From: Coturnix japonica
Taxonomy: Eukaryota; Chordata; Aves; Galliformes; Phasianidae
NCBI RefSeq assembly: GCF_001577835.2
Contig: NC_029542.1
Location: 4,261,060 to 4,325,059 of the forward strand
Length of the DNA stretch: 64,000 bases
Direction of reading: 5' to 3'
This document shows positions 1 through 13,700 of this stretch, piece by piece. The notes beneath the pieces are model-generated. The model worked only from the letters and a program-made list of their open reading frames with translations. It made no database searches and was not told the origin of the DNA. Position numbers and translations under genes: made by a program. How positions within the stretch are numbered: the stretch's first letter is position 1; each line of letters starts with the position of its first letter.

Positions 1-1623
1 CGCAGGGCCTGCTCCGTCTCAAACCTGGAGACATGCAAACGGTCACATTTGGTTCCAGCTGATGGCAGTTTTTTTGTGTTTCCTTGTTTATGTCTGCCAG
101 CACCTCACATCAGTGTGCATGCACAGCACTCCGCAGTGCAGGACTGTCAGGACACTGCTGTGCCCAGGAGGAGATGTGCTCTCCGTGGCCACCAGCAGCC
201 AGCAGGAGCTGTGGGGCAGCTCCAGGTGTATATAGCACAGCCTGGAGCGTGCTGCCCTGTCCCTTCTTTCCCTTGAGAACTCTGCACTTACTTGGTTCTG
301 AAGTCATCAGCTGCCAGCCTGGCATTGTCAATCTGCAGGACAATGTTGGCATTCTCCACAGTTGCGGCAAGAATCTGGGACAAAGAGAAGCAAAAAAGTG
401 AGTGAAAAAGTCATTAGGCAAAGTTGCATGCTGCTGGTGGAGGTCTTGATGGAGAGGACCAGAGCAGCACCCAGCTCCTGCCCCTTGGCCTGGCCTTGCA
501 CAAGGACTCTGCAGAGAGGCACAGAGTGTGATGCTGAGCTGCAGCCCTGCCTGGCAGCACTCACTTGTGCAGGTTGCAGCGTGTCCATGTCACCGCAGGC
601 ACCGCAAAGAGCCCAACTGGGAGGAAAAGGAGCTGAGGAGGAGCAACGGCGCCCAAATGGCTGCCAAAATTACACCCGAGGTGAAATATTTGTTCCGGGA
701 TTTTGAGAAGGATCGGCCATTAATGAGCAGTAATTTCTGTAGCCACAAGCTAATGAAATGCTCGCAGTGAGTTGTGATGCTCCAGGGGATATCCAGAAAG
801 AATCCAGGTGCAAATCTGGAGGTCACTGTGTCCAGCCTGCAGCAGGGGGGGAGGATCTACCCAAAGAACTTCTGAACCACCAACCCCCCATGTTTTTTCC
901 TTGTGTCTGTGCTTTTACCTCCCACAGAATGAGCATCCCATGGGCCATTCCTTTCTTTGTTAAATTCTATCCACAGCCTTGCACCATGCTATAAACTGCA
1001 GGACCTGGCTTTAGCATCACTGCATGTCATCTCCAGAGTTCTCAGTACCTATTTCCAGACAAGGCAGCTTTGTTTTCCCATACTGGACCAATCACCTGCC
1101 ATTTAATCTATTAAAAAGTGACTTTAATGAGAACTTTGATATCCACCGCACCCACCTTGCTGCGCAGCTCCTCGATGGTCCGGTAATAGGGGCTGTTAGT
1201 TCCACGCTCAGGCGGGCCCCTGCTTCTTGTACCACTCCTGATCTTCACCTCCAGGTCGGTGTTGGCCCCTCCAGGGCGCGCACCTTGTCCAGGTAGGCGG
1301 CCAGGCGGTCGTTGAGGTTCTGCATTGTTTCCTTCTCACCAGCCGGGAGGATGCCATCGCCGCCCCAAAGCCACCCAAAGCCGCCAAGCTGCCCCATAGC
1401 GCTCCGACAGCCGCCCGAGCGCCCCTCCAATGCGGCTGCAGTAGTTGCCCCCATAGCTGTTGCCAGCCCCGAGACAATGCGGGAGGAGACGGAGTAGCTG
1501 CTGGAGCCCCCGTGGACGCTGGGGGCCGGTAGCGGCCTGCCCGGCCACAGGACAGCCTGCTGGAGCCCCCCCAGGCCCCTGAGGGAGGTGGAGGAGGAGA
1601 ACTGCCGGACAGTGGTGCTCAAT
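1..1623 (-). pseudogene. type I keratin gene, upstream part (exons 1-2 and edge of exon 3); exon 1 broken or mis-sequenced
   Basis: Minus-strand type I (acidic) keratin, a subunit of intermediate filaments in epithelial cytoplasm, running off the left edge. Seen: exon 1 at about 1156-1623 (donor AAG|GTGGG), a clean 83 bp exon 2 at 292-374 (reads [14 protein letters not shown]...DDFRTK) and the first 24 bases of exon 3 at 1-24. Exon 1 holds the Gly/Ser head and coil 1A ([17 protein letters not shown]). Compared with its neighbour at 7784-8278 it carries several small indels: an extra base destroys the expected ATG (ATTG at 1620-1623), one base is lost in the RALEE codons, another before EWYKKQ, and the glycine-rich head is shortened. 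Exon 2 is intact and differs from the neighbour's exon 2 at several residues, so this is a separate paralogue. It is either a decayed gene or a real gene with local sequence error; the intact exon 2 and splice sites favour the second. A TATA box lies upstream at 1695-1700. Confidence 0.7.
375..1155 (-). other. intron 1 of the left-edge keratin gene
   Basis: The interval lies between the exon 1 donor at 1154-1155 and the exon 2 acceptor at 375-376. I see no coding potential, mobile element or conserved motif in it. Confidence 0.6.
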
Positions 1624-1694
1624 GGTGCAGGCAGAGCTGGGCACAGCGGGCTGGCAGTGCAGGCAGCAGTGCGCGCTTCCCCTGCCCGCAGCCC

Positions 1695-1700
1695 TTTATA
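1695..1700 (-). promoter_or_regulatory. TATA box of left-edge keratin gene
   Basis: TATAAA on the minus strand, about 75 bases upstream of the expected start codon. The surrounding 60 bases closely match the equivalent region of the second keratin gene at 8351-8356, so the core promoter was duplicated, or kept alike by gene conversion, together with exon 1. Confidence 0.65.
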
Positions 1701-4490
1701 GCCCACGCGGGAGGCGTTGCCGCTGCTTTTTTTTTTTTTCTGGTGCATTCCCGTTGATTTTCGTCACTCCTAAAATCGGAGCCAACTTCCAGATTCGTCA
1801 TTTTTCCTTTGTTCTGTTCACGCTTTTTGCCATATTTCACTAGAAAGCTCTTATCTCACGAAGGGCGTTTTTATGCTTCTTCCGTTTCCAAGTAAATAGT
1901 CGGGTGTGATTCAAAGGAGGAGGCTCCTTGCTCAGGGCTACACTTTAATATTCCTTTGTAGTGCTACCTCTGAAATGGATCTATTCAGGTGATGTTAAAG
2001 GGGAGGAATTCAGCAGCTCTTCTGCTGCTCCTGGCCCAGCAGCTCAGTCCCTGTCCGAGCACACAGCAGTGCTGTGGGGCTGCAGCCCTGCAGAGCACAC
2101 AGTGCAGTGTCTGGGGGTGGGAGAGCTGGGCTGCCAGCACTGAGGTGCAGCTCCCCTCTCTTATCTGCAGGTGAGATTTTCTCTGGCATTAAAAGGAGTT
2201 CATCCTTTAGGGCTTGATTAATTCTTCACTTCAGAGACCACCCAGGAGGGGTGGAATATGGAAAGGAAATGAGGAGGAACTGTGCTGTTCTGCTTTTATA
2301 AGCAGGAGCCGAGGAAGTGCTCCGAAAGGGCAGGGGATGGCTGTGAGCTGGAGTAACTTAAAAACCACGAGATTCTCCAGGAGAAACCGCAGAACAGCAT
2401 CCAGCAGATGAAGGTCATAGGAAAAGGAGCTACAGGTCCCTGTGCACTGCAAAGAGCTCACAGCTGGCAGCAGCACGGCTCCTGCTGAAGCTGCTCTTTG
2501 CATGAACACCCCGAGCAGCTGTAAACAGGGGAGGACAGAGCTGTGTGGGTCTGCAGCTGACAGCCCAGCGCTAGCAGGGCTCAGTGGGCACACAGTGTGC
2601 TGCCCTGGGCGGTGGGCTCAGGGCTCTGCTGCCTGGCTGCAATGCTGCTGCATGCGTCACAGTGCGGAGCGGCACTGGCGGTGGTGCAGGGTGTGGAGGA
2701 GAAGGAATTTCTCATGTGTGTGCATGGCGAGATGTCTGACTGCTCCCGGACAGGCCCCGACAGCCCCTTCCAACAGCCAAGTGTTCCTTAGATCATCTGC
2801 CAATGACGGGGGGAGAGTTTGGAAATAAGCAACAAAGGTACATTGCTGAGTGGCTCCGGGTGATGCAATTCGTTCTCCTGTGTGAGGAAAGTGGCACAGG
2901 GGGGGATGTGCCCATGGACTCCCTTTCCTTGGGCCTTGGCACAGCGTGGAGGCAGTGGGAGAGCAACACAGCCCTCCCCATCACCATCTGTACTCAGTGT
3001 CACCAGCAGAAGTCCCTGCAGAACCACATGGTGATCAGCAGAGCCCTCCAGGGGAGCAGGTCAGCAGTGCCTGTACATGGAATTGCCTTTCTTTCATCTC
3101 TGGTTTAACCACTGTGAGTGCCATCAGAACACACACAGCTCAAATATCTGCAATGCTTTAATGCTGCCACACGGCAGCAATTAAAATGATGAGCTGTTAA
3201 TTAAGATGTAAGACAACAAATTAACAATTCTAAGACATTTTCAACACGATCTCCTTTGCACACAGCCACAAATGACTGTGCACTCTCCTTTGAAGGAAAG
3301 GCCAATGATTCATGCACACTGTGAGCCCGTTTCTTACACATTTTTGACCCCAAAACGCTCATTCTGTGGCATCACAGCAGTTTCACCTCAGCTCGCTGCT
3401 GTTCAGATGTGCACTTCTATCCAACTGCAGGAGGAAAGCAGGGGGGAAGAAGCAGAAACTGCAGGACCAGAACGCACCTCCTTTTATTCTGGAACTATTC
3501 AGATTCAGTGTGTTCATAAAGTTTGCCCCAGGATCAGATCACTGTACAGAGCTTCCCTACAAGGTTACAAAGCCACACCTTCATTTCTGTTTCCAAAGTG
3601 GTCTTTTGTGTCAGAGGAATTCAGCCCTGGAGAAGTCAGTGTCTTTTGGAACCCAAGCACACAGCCAACGTGCCTGGAGCTGCCTCCTGCTGCGCGGCCA
3701 GCACTCAGCTCTGCGGGGTCAGCGCTGCTTATTGGTGCTTGAGGTGGGACAGCCGACATCTGCTTTCCACACCTACCTCACAATTTGCAGTAGCGGGTGT
3801 AATTAAAACAGGATCTTGTTAGCGAGCCATTGTTTGCTGTTCCTATAGCTGCAGGGGCATGCCACGCTTTTCTGGGAGAAAAGTGTAACACAGGGATGGA
3901 TCAAGGTGCAGCTCCCCTGGCCCTGCTCTGCTGGGGGCCAATTAGGGTCTCTGTGGGGCGGTGAGTGGGGCTGTGTCTGTGCCACTCTCCTGCTGCAGCC
4001 CCACCAGACCCGCCCAGCACGGGGCAGCTCCACATCAGCACGGCTGCACGGCTGCATTCCTCAGTGCTTTGGTAAATCAGAACTGTCTCGTCTCCCCGTA
4101 GATGCAAGCAGACTTGTTGAAAGGGGTCTTAAAACCATGCGGCCGGCTCTGTTCTTACATAGAATTAATAGCACTTTTCTGAGTCATCCCACTGATCTAA
4201 AAGGTGGATTTATGAAGTCATGTGGCAGAATGCAGCCAAGAATGTGTCTGAGCTGCTTTCCAGGAACAGCCAGGGCTGCGGGCAGCGCCTCACAGGAGGG
4301 CACTCACCTGCCTGCGGGGGCTGTGCTCACTTGGACTCTATTTCCAAAGGGACATAACCCTCTGCACCCCAACCCCTCCCCTGGCAGCCCCCCCACTGCC
4401 CCGGCTGCACTGCACAGGGTGCTCACCAGAGCCCTGTGTCCAGCAGGTGAATAAATGGGAGGCCTGGCCAAGCAATGAGACGAGGTGCAG
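1701..4490. other. intergenic region between the two keratin genes
   Basis: No ORF with recognisable homology and no exon-like pattern. The first 150 bases resemble the upstream flank of the second keratin gene, then diverge; a T-run of about 14 bases lies near 1726-1739. One consensus AP-1 motif (TGAGTCA) lies at 4180-4186. I saw no mobile element. Confidence 0.5.
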
Positions 4491-4508
4491 GTGCAAATGC
4501 CAAAAGCT

Positions 4509-4514
4509 TTATTT
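4509..4514 (-). other. polyadenylation signal of second keratin gene
   Basis: AATAAA on the minus strand, 90 bases downstream of the stop codon at 4604-4606. It sets the transcript's 3' end near 4490. Confidence 0.8.
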
Positions 4515-4603
4515 GATGCCCACACACAGCTCAGTGCTTACAGAAGGGGACTGGGCTGCAGTGGTGCTGCACAAAGCGAAGCTGCGGGACCGGAGTGGAG
4601 CGT

Positions 4604-8278
<3,675 letters not shown>

Positions 8279-8350
8279 GGTGCAGGCAGAGGCTGGGCAC
8301 AGCGGGCTGGCAGTGCAGGCAGCAGTGCGCGCTTCCCCTGCCCGCAGCCC

Positions 8351-8356
8351 TTTATA
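8351..8356 (-). promoter_or_regulatory. TATA box of second keratin gene
   Basis: TATAAA on the minus strand, 73 bases upstream of the start codon at 8276-8278 and consistent with a short 5' leader. The flanks are nearly identical to those of the paralogous TATA box at 1695-1700. Confidence 0.75.
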
Positions 8357-8359
8357 GCC

Positions 8360-11300
8360 CACGCGGGAGGCGTTGCCGCTGCTTTTCGTCACCCCTGACA
8401 CTCGCAGCCAAATTCCGGAATCATCACTTTTCTCGCCCCTGTTTCACATCTTTTGTCACTTCCCACCAGCATCGCTGCAGCACACCAGGAGCTGCTCTTT
8501 CCGCTTTCGTTCCCAGCACAGCTGTGATTCAGGACGGCGGCTCCTCGCTCAGGGCTACGTTTTAGCATTTCAGTGTTGCACCTGAGACATGGAGGTGCTC
8601 ACTGCAACTCCACCCTGCGCTGCTGCATGAAGTAACAAGTGAATCCCCTGTGACACTGTCCTCAAGCACCCGATATCCTTCAAATCTACACATTTATCTA
8701 TTTGGGTTTTTAAAGTGCCTGAAGCCAACATAAGCTGCTGACTTAGGAGCTCTGAGCATCCATAATCTGTATGTAGGGCTGAACCAATGCCAGATGGAAA
8801 CCTTCCAGCCAGGACCTCTATCCAGGACAAGCACAGACCTGGCGGTACTTTGTACTGATACTGTATTTGGCAGAACCCTGTAATTCAAAAGAGAAGAAAC
8901 TGCGGTGGTTTCTGCTGACATAGCGGTGTAGGGTGAATCTGTGCAGAGGTCGGAAAGTCCCCACAGCGATGGGTTTCGGTCACTTAAGGTGCAGGCACCC
9001 ACTGCTTCCAGTGGCACCTGGGTTGTGGCTTCAGACCTGACTGCTTTCCTGCAGCACCTTCCAGCAGCAGCTGTGGCTTCTGCAAAGTCTGTGCCTCCAT
9101 TCCCGCTGTCACTGCTGTGACAAGGTGTGATGCTCAGAGAGACAAGGGCAGACAAAGAGAACTGGAACTGCATTAGACACCCACAGCCAGGACACGTCGC
9201 ACACAGCTCCCGATGCACAGAATGTGATCAGCCCTTTGCTGTGCTCGTGCCTCATATGGGTCGGTGTTCTGCTGCAGGTGTGGGGCTGCAAGGCAGCAAT
9301 GCTGAACTTGCCAAGGCAGCGCTGCCTGCATGGGGGATGTGGGGGCACAGGGGGAGCAGCACAGAGCAGAATGGGGGCTGAACAGCACTGCCCGGAGCTG
9401 TGCAGGATGGGGCCACACCTGCACCAGTATGGAGGGACTGGGCGCTGTGGTTGTAGCAATGTGGCTGGACTGGAATTAGCCTGACAGGCGGCAGAGGAGC
9501 AGGAAGGGAGACACTGCGCCGTTGTATTCTTTGCTTGGAAAAAAACAATCCCTTCAGTGATGCGGCGCCAGGTGTTGCACTATGCAGTGGAAATTCGCAC
9601 ACCCAAGCTGCTGGCCTGGCTGGCTCCAGAGATGTCATCTGAGACATAAGAGAAGTGATTCTTGCTTTTAGCAGAGGTTCCTGTGAGGCAGCGATGGAGT
9701 TATGGGGATTAAGCAGCTTTTGTACTTCTCTCCCGCGGTGATCTCCTTCCTTCCCGAGGCCCCTCTGGCTGTTTTCACATTCTAAAGAACTTAACTGATT
9801 TTGGAGCTGCTCAAATATTCCCAGAGCCTCACCCTCAGTAATTCGGGGTGCCTCCTTCCTTTCATCTATTCCCCAAAGATTACAACAGTAACAACATCCA
9901 GCTGCATCCGTGATGCACCTCAGGGCCTTCACAGGGAGTTGTGCTGGGCAGTGGGACGGAGCAGCCCAGCCCAGGTTGGTGCAGGACCCTCAGCTGAGGG
10001 CTCTGCTCTGCAGAACAGCCTTGGAGCTCGTTTGCTCTGGATCTGTGTTGTGATTCTCCATGCTCTGCCAGTTGGGCTGCTGGTGCCACGTCCTCCTGAG
10101 AGCAGGGCACGGGGCCTGGCAGCAGCAGGGTGCAGGGTAGCACTGCAGCCCAGGCAGATGTGTGGCTCTGAGCTGGCTGCTGGCACGCTGCCGTTTGGTG
10201 CGGGGGGTCGGTGTTTGCCAGCAGTGCTGGTGGCACAGCGCTGTGTGTGAGCTGTGCTCCTCGGCCACCCCTGTGCTGAGCCGTGCAGCTGTGCTGAGAT
10301 TTGCAGCTGTGCTGACTTTGCTCACACTGTGGCTCTCAGCGAACACTTTGTGTCATTCCCATGTTGGGCAGACCCTGTGCTGAGCTCTGCCTGCACACCC
10401 AGCGCCCCACCACATCCCAAACCCAAAGCTGACAACTGCCACAAAGAGGCAAAGCTCTGCCACAGCCCCAGGGTGGACAGACCCGAATCTGGGTCCATTG
10501 ATACCATCAGAATACAGAAGTTCAGCCCACAGTTAATCCCGCTGCTGCCCAGACCGACCCTCCCAGAATCCCCGCAGCGCTGCCCCCCCCAGCTCATGGT
10601 GGAAGAATTCAGCCTCGCAGGCTCCTGAGACACCCACAGTAAATTCCCCTGAGATAAAAATACATCACAACATTCGGGAGACGCCGCCGGCGCCCGTTCC
10701 AGCCGCAGATGCTATCTGTGCTGCAGGTGTGCGGCGTGGGATGGGGCTGAGCTGCAGCAGGGACAGCTGAGAGCTGAGGGATGCTGTGAAAGGCCGGGGT
10801 CAGCGTGCTGGGCTCGCCTCAGACAGCAGCACTTAATTGAGCCTTTAATGAAATGAATGAGAGCTAATTAGGAATCAGTGCGTTTCCCCTGTGGGCCAGC
10901 TTCTCCTAAATGCAATTCACAGCTCTGCAGGAAGAGCTGAAGGACGCGGCGCTGGGAGGGCTGCGTGGAAGGGATGGGCCGTGCCCTGCTCTGCTCCATA
11001 GGGCTGAACAGCACCAGGATGGGTAACAAATACACCGAGGTGTGGAGTGAAATGCACTGCCTTTCTTTTTATCTCGGCTGCTGATTCTTTATCATTTGCT
11101 CGAACATGCCCTGACAGCCCCCACACATTATCTGGAAAAAAGCATTCTTAGGTTTGTTACCATGAAAGGAATCTTTATGGTGTGTGTGCAATGGAAACTC
11201 CCTCCTGGGCAGACCCGGGGCGTTCAGCCACAGGCAGAGGCTGGGAGAGGGATGATGGCAGTGAGAGATGGGAGGTGGGTGCTGGGCAGTGGGTGAGTGG

Positions 11301-11410
11301 GTGATGCTTGAGGCCACCCAGCTGTTCCTGACAGCAGGAGGAACAGGTTACAGGCAGCAGTGGGACCAGCAGGGAGAGGGACTGATAGGAGGGGAGCTCA
11401 CGGGGGTGAC
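8360..11410. other. intergenic, no gene recognised
   Basis: Spacer upstream of the keratin gene. Both strands hold only short ORFs without domain-like sequence or paired splice sites. I saw no clear repeat family, RNA gene or tandem array here. Confidence 0.5.
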
Positions 11411-11414
11411 TTTT

Positions 11415-11530
11415 AGGAAGGAAGTCTGTAACACGAGGGTGGTGAGGCACAGAGAAGCTGTGGGCGCCCTGGAGGTGCTCAGGACCGGGCTGGATGGGGT
11501 CCTGGGCAGCCTGCTGTGCTCCATTGGTGC
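11415..11530 (+). mobile_element. CR1-like LINE fragment
   Basis: Matches the well-known CR1 3' region in order: GGGTGGTGAGGCAC, then AGAGAAGCTGTGG, then CCTGGAGGTGCTCA, then CTGGATGGGGTCCTGGGCAG. It is a degenerate scrap of roughly 115 bases with no reverse-transcriptase coding. CR1 is the dominant LINE of birds, which supports the avian origin. The boundaries are approximate. Confidence 0.7.
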
Positions 11531-12359
11531 CCCTGAAGGCGCTGTGGTGCCGTCCCAGCCCCGCTCAGCTCCCACGCTGGGCAGCAGCCGCTCAGAGCAT
11601 CCCAGGGCCGGGGATTCCCTGGTGCAGAGCCCAGAGCTCTTCCTGGGAATCCCTTCGGGCTGCAGTCAGGGGCACGGCCAGGGCTTGGCGAGGGAGAGGC
11701 AGAATGACAAACCAGAGCCTGTTTTACCCCAGACAAGCTCTTTGTGTCTGAGAAGAGCCAAACTCTCCAGCTATCACACAGTGTTTCAGCTCTGTCTGCA
11801 CAGCCGTCCCCAACCTTTGGAGTTTCCCACCTCTGGTGTTTCCTCACCCTCGCCTTGGCAGCGTCTTTCCCCCTTTGAGCTCGGGATGCCGTGAGCCCCG
11901 AGCCGCGCTCTGCGGGTGTGAGCGCTGGGAGCTGCGGGCGCTGCGATCCCGGGGCTCTGTCCAGGGAAGCCCCCGGTCCTTGGGGGGGGGTCGGCCGTGA
12001 TCCCGGCCCCTGGAGGCGGCAGTGCCGGTGCGCCGGGCCGTGCCTCCACCCGCCGACAGCGCAGCGCACGACTCGCAGCACTTAATGGTTTTCCGTGCGG
12101 CGTTCAAAGCGAAGGGCCGCGGGCGGGTGTCTGGCACCGCGCTGGGATCTGCCCGGGCCCGGCACCGCGCCTGGCACCGCGCGCATCTCGCCTGGAGCGC
12201 GGCCGATCCTCCCGATAAGCAACAGTGATTATCAGCCTGTTCGTCGCATCAGCTCTTAACCGTGTTGTTGTTGTTGTTATTTGGTTTTTGGTGTTTTGTT
12301 TTTTTTTCTTTTTTTTTCTCATTCTTATTTATTTGATTTTTTTCAATCCGAATAGCTGC

Positions 12360-13700
12360 TCTCAGACACTGCAGGGCAGCGAACCCTGGGGGTAACCCTT
12401 CATCCCGGCACCCTCCGCCACGTGCCGCCACCCGGCGCTGCCGTCACGGTGTCCCCAGGCGGGGGGGGGCACACGGAGCGGGGCGGCGCGGGGATGCGCC
12501 GGGGCTGCGGGACAAGATGGGTCAGGGTCGGTCCCACCGCAGGGACCCCTGAGCCCGACGGGGCCGCGCCGATGAGCGGATCGAGCCCCGCGGGGACGCG
12601 CCGGGCGCTGCCGGAGGCACAAACGCTGCCCACGGGCGCCCTCAGCTGGCGGCGGAGCGGGACGGGAACGGGAACGGGGCGGGGAGCGGCGGGGCGGGGC
12701 GGAGGAGGCGGGGGGTGCAGCAGCGAGCGGTGGGTGCACGGGGTGCTATTATCTGCAATCCACCGGGCTGCGGTGCGGGATGGGCTGTGCGGGTACTGCG
12801 GTGCGAGCAGCCGTCCCTGCCTGCAGCCCGCAGGTGCTCGCGGTGCGGGGCCTGCAACCGGTACCCGCAGACACAGGGCGTGGAGCCCCGCACGCAGCTC
12901 GGTGCTGCTCCGGGTCGGGCTCTGCGCCGATCCCCGGCTGACAGAGCCGAGCGCTTCTCGAGTGGAGAGGGGAGGGGGCGGCACACAGACGTGTGAGCGG
13001 TGCACATGTATGTGCCAGAACGTGCACGCAATTCTGCGGGTAGTTCTGAGTCCCTGCGATGTGCGGCACAAGGAGCCGCCCCGCTCGGAACCGGCCGTGC
13101 AGCCCCGACTGAGCTTCTATAGCTGCGCCTCTGCTCCGCCGCAGCCCCCGACCCGCCCCAGCCCTTCCCTCCGGGATGCCCCCGGTGCTGATCCCGGCTG
13201 TGCTCCCTGCACAGCCCCCCGTGGTGGGGCAAACACCGGCCGCATTGCGGCTCCGAGGGGGGATTCGGTGCCCGTAGGCTCAGGGCTGTACGAAACGGGG
13301 CCGCGTGACTCCGGCCGGGGAACCGCGCTCCCTGCGCTCGGTGACGCTGCGGGACGGAGCCGGGCTCGGTGCAGCGCGGGGTACCGGCCCCGTGGGGTGA
13401 GTGTCTGTGGGACACGGGGCTGTGCGCTGCCGTGGGGCGCAGCCCGGAACTCCGCGCGTTCCCATTCACGCCTCGTGCCCCCACCCGCCCCGTGAGTCAC
13501 GGCGGCGCGTTCCTGGGGCAGGAGGGGACAGGTCGGTGCGTCACCCGCCCGCTCCCACGCCCGCGGCTGGGGCTCGGCTCGGCTCCACGCTGCGACTCGC
13601 CCGGCGGTAATTACAGAGCACTTCACAGGGTTCGCATTCCTCCCGGCCCACGCCTGGGAAACAGCTTTCACCATCGGCAGGAGCCTGAGAACCAGCTCTC
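12360..13700. promoter_or_regulatory. orphan CpG-rich block between keratin and EIF1
   Basis: Dense CpG and GC-box-like sequence over about 1.3 kb, preceded by T-rich sequence at 12265-12350. It contains a consensus AP-1 site (TGAGTCA, 13493-13499). Long ORFs cross it on both strands, as expected in such GC-rich sequence, but none shows a recognisable domain or exon structure. It looks like an unmethylated island, possibly the promoter of an unrecognised noncoding transcript or a distal element. No gene is claimed. Confidence 0.45.

Noticed and set aside
8400-9900. possible third keratin gene upstream of the second
   Set aside because: I looked for the coil motifs ([17 protein letters not shown]), their exon lengths and donors on both strands and found none.
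11340-11410. leftward extension of the CR1 fragment (GGAACAGGTT)
   Set aside because: Only a ten-base match to the element; the rest is not convincing, so the fragment start was kept at 11415.
12422-13495. 357-codon open frame on the plus strand
   Set aside because: It lies in CpG-rich sequence with long open frames also on the other strand. The composition is arbitrary and no family is recognisable.
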